Below are positions 42,823-50,571 of a stretch of DNA of 50,571 nucleotides, in pieces (the stretch's first letter is position 1; every line of letters begins with the position of its first letter). Source of the stretch: Porogramme epimiltina (Eukaryota > Basidiomycota > Agaricomycetes > Polyporales > Polyporaceae); NCBI GenBank assembly GCA_900155495.1, contig FTLJ01000661.1, forward strand, positions 1 through 50,571, written 5' to 3'. A program made the translations under genes and the position numbers. The notes below the pieces were generated by a model. That model saw only the letters and a program-made list of their open reading frames with translations, was not told where the DNA came from and ran no database searches.

Positions 42823-45041
42823 ATTGATCCTCGGTCACTCTATTCCCCTGCCGCCCGAATGTACGACACTGCAACTCTCACCTCGACCGTGTCATCCGGG
42901 TCGGGCTCTGCCGGCGGCCGACCCCTCAAAGCCGCTCCATCGCCTCTCGCTGCCCGCCCCCCGACTCCCGACTCTGCGCCGCCGCCGCAGGCATCGCCGC
43001 GGGAGCATATCTCGTTGTACGGCGGAGCCCGGTGTAGAGCCCGGTGTGTGCCTCTGTGCGAATCCCGCCAGTCGAGGAGCCGAGGGAGCGCATCTCGCGC
43101 ACCCAGGCTGCACAGGTACAGTGTCTGCCTCGGCCCCTGTGGGGGCCCGCCGCAAGCTCCCCGCCGGGGGCCGAGTGGTTGCCAGAGTGTATTTTTTGAA
43201 CGCCGGCTGACAGCAGGGCGGGAGAGAGGGCGGGTGGGCAGGGGGACCGACTTCTTCCCGGCTGGATGACTGGGTGGACGGACGCCACAAAGCCCGTGGC
43301 GGAGCTAGACGGGGAGAGAGGAGATCTGGGGATGCTGCAAGGAGGGAAAGAGGAGCTCTGTTTGCTGCACGGTGCCAACGCGTGTCCTGGCACGATCGGG
43401 GCTGGCTAAGCTTCAATACCACCAGCTTCACATGAGACCTTCCCGCGCGCGGCGAGTTCAGAGGCACCGTTGCCAGTCCTGGTCATATTGGATGGACTGC
43501 GAATCCCATCAAGGAATCCGCAGTACGCCGTACGTACAACGGTGTGGGCCGCCGGGGTATTCTCAATTGGAGAAGCTACTATGATTCCTGTCTTGGAGCT
43601 CCGCCACAAACGGGAGATCTAGACGGATGCAGCCATCTATGTGGATCTCCGCACATCCGCAATGTGTATGGCAGGTCTGTGAACTGGGTGGACGTCTGAA
43701 GTAGTCTATAGGTAGTTTGGCAGACTCAAGATCAGCACCAGGCGCATACGTTTGAAACAAGCCACTCTACTCACCCAACTCTATCATATACCATTTTCGG
43801 CACAAGTCGGAACCTCGAGGGGAATATCGAGAGCCCAAACACCTCCTCGAAGCACGCTCTTCGTGCCTCCTCTTCTCGTCCAGAAGGCCGGCGTTGCAAT
43901 GTGGAAGGAGAGTAATACCTCTAATACGCCGCCCGACAGGCTCCGGACGCGAGTTCGTCTTCCCCCCACCCTCGAATGCCCCCAACGGTATGGTTTAACG
44001 GCAGGTGGCGTACGCGCGGGAGCAGAAACCTGACGCTCCCAGCATTGCCCACAGTGCGGGACCAGTGAGGCCTGTCGCATAACAGCACCAAGCCCTAAGG
44101 CCCGCGTCCGTGGGCCACGCAGCGGCGCGGGCAGAGTTCGAGACCTCCTCCGGAGAGGTAGGCCCGGGTGTGCCGCAGATGATACGAGGGGTGGTAAGGG
44201 ATGGTGTACGGTCCGTCTCTATTGTGCCACTTGGCCACCATACGGTCATGCGGCACCTCGTGTTGACGCTTCCCTCGTGCCCCCCTTGATCGCTGCTCAG
44301 TGCTCCACACTCCAGTCATTCCGGACCCAGGCTTCTGAGGGACCGAGCTTCGGGACGCTGAGCACGGTGCGGATCTTGCTTGGACTCCGCCGGCGAGGCA
44401 GTGTGCACGGGCACGGGAGTAGTGTGCGGAAGCATGGCGGCGTTGTGTAGGGGCGGCGGGTCTAGCGATCGAACCGATGAGGTGTGAGCGGCTCGAATGG
44501 AGGCAAACACAAGGGAGATTCTCCAACTCCGCACCTTCTTCTTGAGGTCCACAGAGGGATAAATTTGGCATCGTGTCATATCGTAAGAAGTGGGCGGTGC
44601 TTTAGGTTTGTTCAGAGACCAAGCTCTCCCTGTACTGTGTCATCTCCATTGAACTTCGTTTGGACGCCACGATGATTACGTATCGCAGGGGTGCGGGGAT
44701 AAAGTGAGTCGCAATTTGAGGCATTATCTTTTGTACTAGGAGGTGCTTGATGCCTTAGAGGGTAGTCACCGTAAACAACACGAGAATCCATCTCGTCAAT
44801 CAAAATACTGGTTATCATTTAAGCACTGCGTACCTGTAGATCACCCAGGGGCCTAGGCTGTCATGAGCATACAAACGTCTGTATTTGTGGTAATTATGTC
44901 TCCCGAAAATTTACGCCGAGATCCGGTAGACGTTACGTCTAGGACAGTGCGGCTGTTCCTGAGCGGATGCCCCAAAGACGTTGGTCAGCGCAATACCGCC
45001 GAATGTTCCCTCGTTAGCGGAAGGGAGAACAGACCTGCCAA
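42823..45041. other. Unassigned region
   Basis: 42.9-43.4 kb is GC-rich and open in several frames on both strands, which is compositional. Minus-strand frames at 43563-43760 (IDYFRRPPSSQTCHTHCGCA) and 44612-44818 (ILIDEMDSRVVYGDYPLRH) have protein-like composition but no start, splice partner or family that I can identify. Confidence 0.3.
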
Positions 45042-45061
45042 GGGGAGTCCAGGGGAGTCCA
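45042..45061. repeat. Perfect 10-bp tandem duplication
   Basis: AGGGGAGTCC occurs twice in direct succession, at 45042-45051 and 45052-45061. It is minor and may be chance or slippage. Confidence 0.6.
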
Positions 45062-48000
45062 CGAGGCATGCATGGGGCCTGGCCTGTGAGCCTCAAAAAC
45101 TAGAACCGAAGCGATCCGCGCCGCGAAGGGCGGCAGAAGGAGGGCCTAGCTCCAACGGACGTGTTTCGCTCGGCGGCCTATAGATGGCGAGGGATACGAG
45201 TGAGTCAGCTGGGAGTGGAACACGCTGACAACAGGCACATGAGCTGGCCGCCCGCCCACAAACAAACCATAGCGTGCAGACCTGTGCGAACTCTGGCCGG
45301 AAACCACACGGAGGCGCCGCCCCCGCACACACAACTTCAGCCACCTCGGCTAGTAAATGATAGAGATCGACCACCGGCGGGTCACCGGGGTAGTGCCACG
45401 GGTCCCAGCATGCTCCATCCCCTATAAGGGGCCCGCGCGGCGGCGCAGCTCACGTCCTCGACCCCCTCAAGGGGCGGTCGCCAACCGCCACGCCGCGGAC
45501 GACCGCCAGCGCGGCGGCGTGGCCGGGAAGCGAGCGCGAGAAGCCGGGGGTGAAGTCGGTCATCCCGGCCACACGCCACACGACGACAATAAACTTCACG
45601 AGCCGGGGCGCGCCAGTTTCGCAAGAACGAACTCGAGCGCGTTGAGGTGCGCGTGCGCGGTGCCGGCGCGAGGCCGCAACTCATGGCACTGCGGTACACG
45701 TGTTGGCCACTGAAGTTCTAGAGATGATGGAGAAGATGCAGCTGTCAAGCGGTACGAGTTGTCGCTCAAGAACACTGACCTAATGCGATGGCTCCACGAC
45801 GTACATTGGTTGGAGCTTGGAAGTGAAGAACGCGCAGTGGCACTTGCTCTACGCAACGATCACGTGAGCACTTTGCATCAGAAACATCAGAACTAGGACG
45901 CACCAGGCTCACCGCCGCATCTGCACGCGGGACGATGCTCGTTGGTCAAAAAAGTCGCCGGATGGCGCCAAACAGTTGGGTCCTGGAGCTGTACGACTGA
46001 TCGCATCTCATCTGTCCCTCCAAGCAACATCTCTGCCACAGTGGGAGCAGACCGCAGGGGTCGCGTCCAGCGTGCTCGGGAGCGAAGGGTCACGGGAGCG
46101 AACCTGCCCTACAACGAGGGAATCCTTCAAAAGGGTACATGTCCTGCCCGAAATAAGGGCGAATCAATAGTTCAATCTCATTTTGAAGCGACCGAAACGG
46201 CGGCGCACATTCCGCTGGCCGGGGAATATTTAAAGGTCCTTGCGACGTTGAGTAGCCGGTCAGGCGAGCAAAGGTACGTCCCAGCTTCACCAGTATCATG
46301 ATCAGTATTCGTATAGACCGCAGAGTTCGATATCGTAGCACTCACCATAAACCGAGTACGGATAACACCTCACCGATCTCTCCATCTACACACCTTCGAT
46401 AGCGCGTTGCGTGGCGCCAGACAGCGAACACGATGGTGTACGCAAAGTTTAACCGCGCGGAGGCACCTCTGTTGGTGAGAACACGCCGGGAAATCCCATA
46501 GGGGGCGGCGCACGATCGGTCATGCCCCGGCGGCCAGTTTGCTAATGGCCGTCCGCGGGGCTAAGGGACTTGGAATGGGCAGTATGTCAGTTTCTATGCC
46601 CTGCTCAGCTCGAAGACGACCACGGAACCATGCACATACGGCTGCAAACCCGCGTCGCCCCCGCCGAAGTCCGTCTGACTCCCGCGCGAGGGGGTTCGCG
46701 TGCAGATCGCCCTACGAATGCGAGTCCTCTGGGGCGCACTATAGGGCCCGTGTGGTGCTGCAAAGACGTAAGGAGCCCCCTGGCGATGCTTGCACGCATC
46801 CGCTCTTCCGAGAGTACGCTCGACGCCGGACCGCATGGCAATTAATCGGCCCCTTGCTCTATCGGGGGGCGGAGTAGGCCTCGACGCGGGCGGAGGCGAG
46901 GCGAGTCGCGACTCGACATTGTTCGTTCGATCCGGATAGCGCCCGCCCGGCAGTGACAACGAGTTTGAATGAGGCTCGAAATAGCACCAGATACATGGTT
47001 TGTTCCCACTGCACCGGAAAGACCTGCGGCCAGAAGAACCTCAGCAACAACATCCTCGAGCGGTAAGGCCGACGCTTCGACATGGGGTGGAAACGGCCAA
47101 CAGGCCTGATGTCGCACAACGGCAGCGCTCGCGGCGACTACGGGGTCGAGTGAACAAGGTTCGAATTTTCCCGGGAACGAGCCGCTTCCTTTGAGATCTT
47201 TCCGCACGATCCGATCATACATAGTGTAAGTTTGGGTTGCAATTGTACCGGGAAAAAGGGGTACCTTTTTTGTTCGAAGACAAGGCAATCGGAAACAAAC
47301 AGAATCTGGGTGGTTGAACTACACGGGGATGCAGTTTCGTGGGACGCGGATGAGTTTCTATCTGATATTCACGGGAGCGCTGATTAATCTCGAGAGAGAA
47401 GCGATGTCATCTCTGAACTATATGCCACTCACCGGCCGCCTGATCTAAGCTCGCATAGACGTACTCAGGGCGCAAGGTCAAGTGCCCTCGTCCGCCCCTT
47501 CTCGAAATAGGGCATACCTTCACAGCGCCCGAAGGCATAGCCCTGCGAACGCCTTACACGCCTACGTCAGCTCCTGCGAACGAAGAACAAAGCCAAACGT
47601 ACGAACACCAGCTCCCTGCTCTGTCGCCGCACAAACGTTCCTCCCGCCCCACCCATACGTCCGCACGTCCTGCAATTCTACGAAGGCTCCACACTGGTGG
47701 ATCCAAGCCTGGGACCTCAAGTCTCAGGACCGGCACGCAACACACGCCGGAGCGCCTGTCCAGGTCCACAGCCGCCCCACGGCAGTTGAATGGAGCCTGA
47801 CCGTGTCACGGCATCGTCAGACCTTGCGCGCGCGCAGCTCCGATGTGATCCCCGAAGACCCGATGGGGCGGGCCGGTATGACAGAGGCCCCACCCGTCTA
47901 CGGCTAGCAACGTTCGCGGGTACGTGCCGTGCATGCCGCGCGCCGCGTCGCTATCGCGGGGCATCCGCGGGGTGTGTGGGTGGGATGGTCGCGACTTTAG

Positions 48001-50571
48001 CAGAATAGAGGGCGTGCAGGGTCGGGGGTCGGGGAGAGGACGCTACGACGTCCATTGTGTGGACAATAGCTGCCGCGATGCCTCCAGCGCGCCACGTTCT
48101 GGCGCCACAATGGCCCCAGCCTCCGCGGTTCTTCCCCCAAGGTTCCTGCGCGGCGGCCCGCCCACACGGGCGGGCCTGACACGCGCACGCGCGTGGCCGA
48201 TGGGAGGGGGCACCACCGCTGTCCACCGACGACGCGCCGCGCCCCGCCGATTTTCGCGTTTTCGTCGACGGCGACTTAGTGCGGCCACAGTGCGGCGCCC
48301 GCGCCGCGAGCGTGCGCGCCCTCTTCTGAGAACCCGAATGCACCTGCGTCACCGCGGGAGCAGAGTTTCTTCGTCACGCGCGTGCGTCAGCGGCGGTCCC
48401 CATCCAGTGTGCCGTTGCTCCCGCGCTGAGGAGGAGCGTCGGACAAGCAGGGAGCTCGCACCTGCCTGTGTTTGGCAATATTCCGTGGCGACGCATCGCT
48501 CCATCAGCTGAGCGGGATGGTTCTAACGGGCTCTGCTTTAGCGTGGCCTAGCGAGCTGTGGTGATGGATAGAACGCTGTGAGCGTCCAATGTCACATATT
48601 ATGACACGAATAAATGCACCCACATGGCCAGGAAAAAATTTGGTGTCCGTTGCCACGCATATACCTAGTCGCATGGCATAGGGTCAAGTTTCAGCATGCG
48701 CCGGGGTTCCGCGGGGACAACTTGCTCGTCTGTTCGGCCAACATAGACTGCAGTAGGTGATATGCGACGGCGATTGTTGCTTATCGAACGGCATCTGCTC
48801 GACGGACGCGAGGACGCGGTGTGCTGGAGGCGGAGACGACTATATCAGCAAATCACCGTCTGGAACCCTCGAACCTAAGTTGTGTGCCAGTGGATGCTAC
48901 ATACGCATGTGCTAGCGATCGCTTCTTCTCGCCCACGACGCCGTTTGACTGAACCATACCTACTTTGAATCTCGCGGCTCGCCGGTCGGGTCCACGTAAG
49001 GGCCACTATGCTTGCACTGCGTGGCAGAAAGTCATCAACGGAGATTCCACGGTTACGAAAAGACATTACGAACATTAATGTTTCGCCAGCGCACTGGAGC
49101 CCTTCGACATACACTATGTGGTTCATCAGAGTCAGGCTAAGGCCGCATTCAAACGGCAATCATGACAAACCTGAAGAAGCGCCAAAAACAATACGCCGAT
49201 CGGTGGGGCCAAAAGGCCCCGCCAGCCATGGGAATTTTCGGCGACCGGGAGACCGACGGTCTCGACCAACCCGGTTAGCGCCGATGTTGGCCCTAGAGAG
49301 CGCCTTTTTTTAGCACCTGTGTCATCTCCTCCCAGCCTCGCTCTTTTGACACAGACTTTGATCGGAGAGGCAACGAACACTACCGGATGCGTCTCGGGCA
49401 ACCCTTGCAACACGCTTGGTCGTGTCTTGATTCTGGCCTTCGCAGACGAATCGCAGCCCAGATGGCAAGATCCACGACGGCACGACAAGGCGAGCCCCGG
49501 TGAGCGCGGCCCGTTGGTACGCTTCCACCCGCATTCACTCAACCTTTTTGCTTACCTCCGTCGAGGGACGCAGGGCTAATCCGCATTATCCCACAGAAGC
49601 GACCACTGCGCGACACGAAGCAGGCTGAATTTCAGAAGACGGGGCCTCGCCTCTCGCGTCCACATGCAACGGCTCTCCAGGCCTCAGGGCCCGCCCGCGC
49701 CGGCCACGTTTCGTCTAGCATTGGCGGGCTCTTCGCCATCGGAACGCCCACCGGACCTGATTGTATGCGCTGGATAGCTCGTATTCGACGATCACTCAGG
49801 AGAACGCATGGTACATCGTCATCCCTGTGCGTCAACAACGCCTTCGAGTTCTCTGTGGCACAACTGCCTCTGCCACCGCCCTTGTGCCTTCTCACCGACG
49901 CATCGGCCTCGCTGCCCACCGTCACGCCACGCCGCTCATCCATCCAACGCGAGTGCCATAATCCTAACTTTCATTCCGACATCTGACGAGCATGACGCCG
50001 TACAGGCCACACGCGGACGTGCCTCGACGATCATTTCCGTCGAACAAGCATCTTCATGAATCCAGCGGCAGACGCAAGGCCAATATCAGCAAATAAGCAT
50101 CGTATCCATCTCAACTCTCTAACGACTTGCTGTCTCCGCGCCCCGTCCTAAATAGGAGTTCCCATTGCTCGCGCCCCACAGAAGCCGCCTGCGCTGCGTT
50201 CATACTGGCCCTGCGCAACCCACCCCCTCAGCCTCCCGTCCGGCCGATCTCGCGGTGCACGCCCCACTACACACGGACGCCCAACCCACTCCCAAAACAG
50301 GAGTCGGCCCTTCCGAGCCCCCACCTCAATCACGACGACCCTCACAGGCTCCTAACCGCGCCGCTGCCCGCACGCAGCGATGCGCTGCCTAACACCTTGC
50401 CCCTACCGCGCAGCGTCCGCACGAGCGCGTAACGCCGGCTAATGGCCCGCAAAGCTTCGCGACGCGACCCACCGCAGCGCTGCCGACGCGCTGCCATTCG
50501 CGTCATACCGCACACCCCAGGCCCGCGCCCGCGCCCTCCGCGAGTCCCCAGCGGAAGCTCCGGCGAGCCCG
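45062..50571. other. Gene-poor right end, nothing recognised
   Basis: In 5.5 kb I find no motif, splice-consistent gene, tRNA, telomere repeat, LTR pair or transposon protein. Open frames are short and occur equally on both strands. Composition changes locally between GC-rich and AT-rich patches. It may be decayed repeat or fast-evolving non-coding DNA. Confidence 0.4.

Noticed and set aside
42892..43467. Minus-strand open frame of 191 codons and overlapping frames
   Set aside because: Pro/Arg/Ser-rich, with long frames on both strands in a GC-rich patch; no motif or splice support.
1..50571. CRISPR arrays, telomere repeats, rRNA, integrated viral or transposon coding sequence
   Set aside because: I searched by eye for regular spaced repeats, TTAGGG arrays, reverse transcriptase, integrase or transposase motifs and long terminal repeats and saw none; decayed elements cannot be excluded.

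Overview
The window looks like nuclear DNA from a mushroom-forming basidiomycete, most likely a polypore. Genes carry many short GT-AG introns (about 50-90 nt), exons are GC-rich, and the gene set (F-box proteins, a MYND-finger protein, a GH25 lysozyme, a Dal5-type MFS carrier) is typical of Agaricomycetes. All gene models below were joined by eye from reading frames, splice signals and remembered family motifs; no alignment or transcript data were used.

Layout, left to right. 0-0.1 kb: tRNA-Gly. 1.5-4.1 kb: a secreted GH27 alpha-galactosidase-like protein (+) in which both catalytic aspartates appear replaced. 4.3-6.6 kb: MYND zinc-finger protein (-). 7.0-8.1 kb: secreted, repeat-containing single-pass membrane protein (-). 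9.2-11.4 kb: MFS transporter (+). 12.8-14.9 kb: YVH1 dual-specificity phosphatase (+). 15.1-16.2 kb: GH25 lysozyme (-). 16.8-18.8 kb: AIM9-like phosphotransferase (-). 19.2-22.6 kb: SEC24 (-), head to head with an EFM7/NNT1-like methyltransferase (+, 22.8-23.9 kb). 24.2-25.2 kb: BUD13 (-). 26.6-28.2 kb: F-box protein (+). 29.7-30.8 kb: alpha/beta hydrolase (+). 32.8-34.7 kb: L-fuconate dehydratase-type enolase-superfamily enzyme (-). 35.5-36.6 kb: unknown protein (-), head to head with a secreted M28 metallopeptidase (+, 36.8-38.3 kb). 38.7-40.1 kb: F-box protein (-). 42.3-42.8 kb: an unrecognised coding piece (-). From about 43 kb to the end I recognise no gene.

The window mixes housekeeping genes (SEC24 for COPII vesicle coats, BUD13 for splicing, YVH1 for ribosome maturation, tRNA-Gly) with secreted or accessory genes (GH27, GH25, M28, repeat membrane protein, MFS, fuconate dehydratase). 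Nothing indicates one biosynthetic cluster or an integrated mobile element. The most unusual signals are enzyme-family members that lack expected active-site residues (GH27 lacks both catalytic Asp; the alpha/beta hydrolase has Gly for the nucleophile Ser; the AIM9-like kinase has Glu for the catalytic Asp), a 9-nt microexon behind a GC-AG intron in the methyltransferase, a long disordered insertion inside the YVH1 zinc module, and a nested internal duplication in the repeat protein. Several genes have a clear TATA box 45-80 nt before the chosen ATG.
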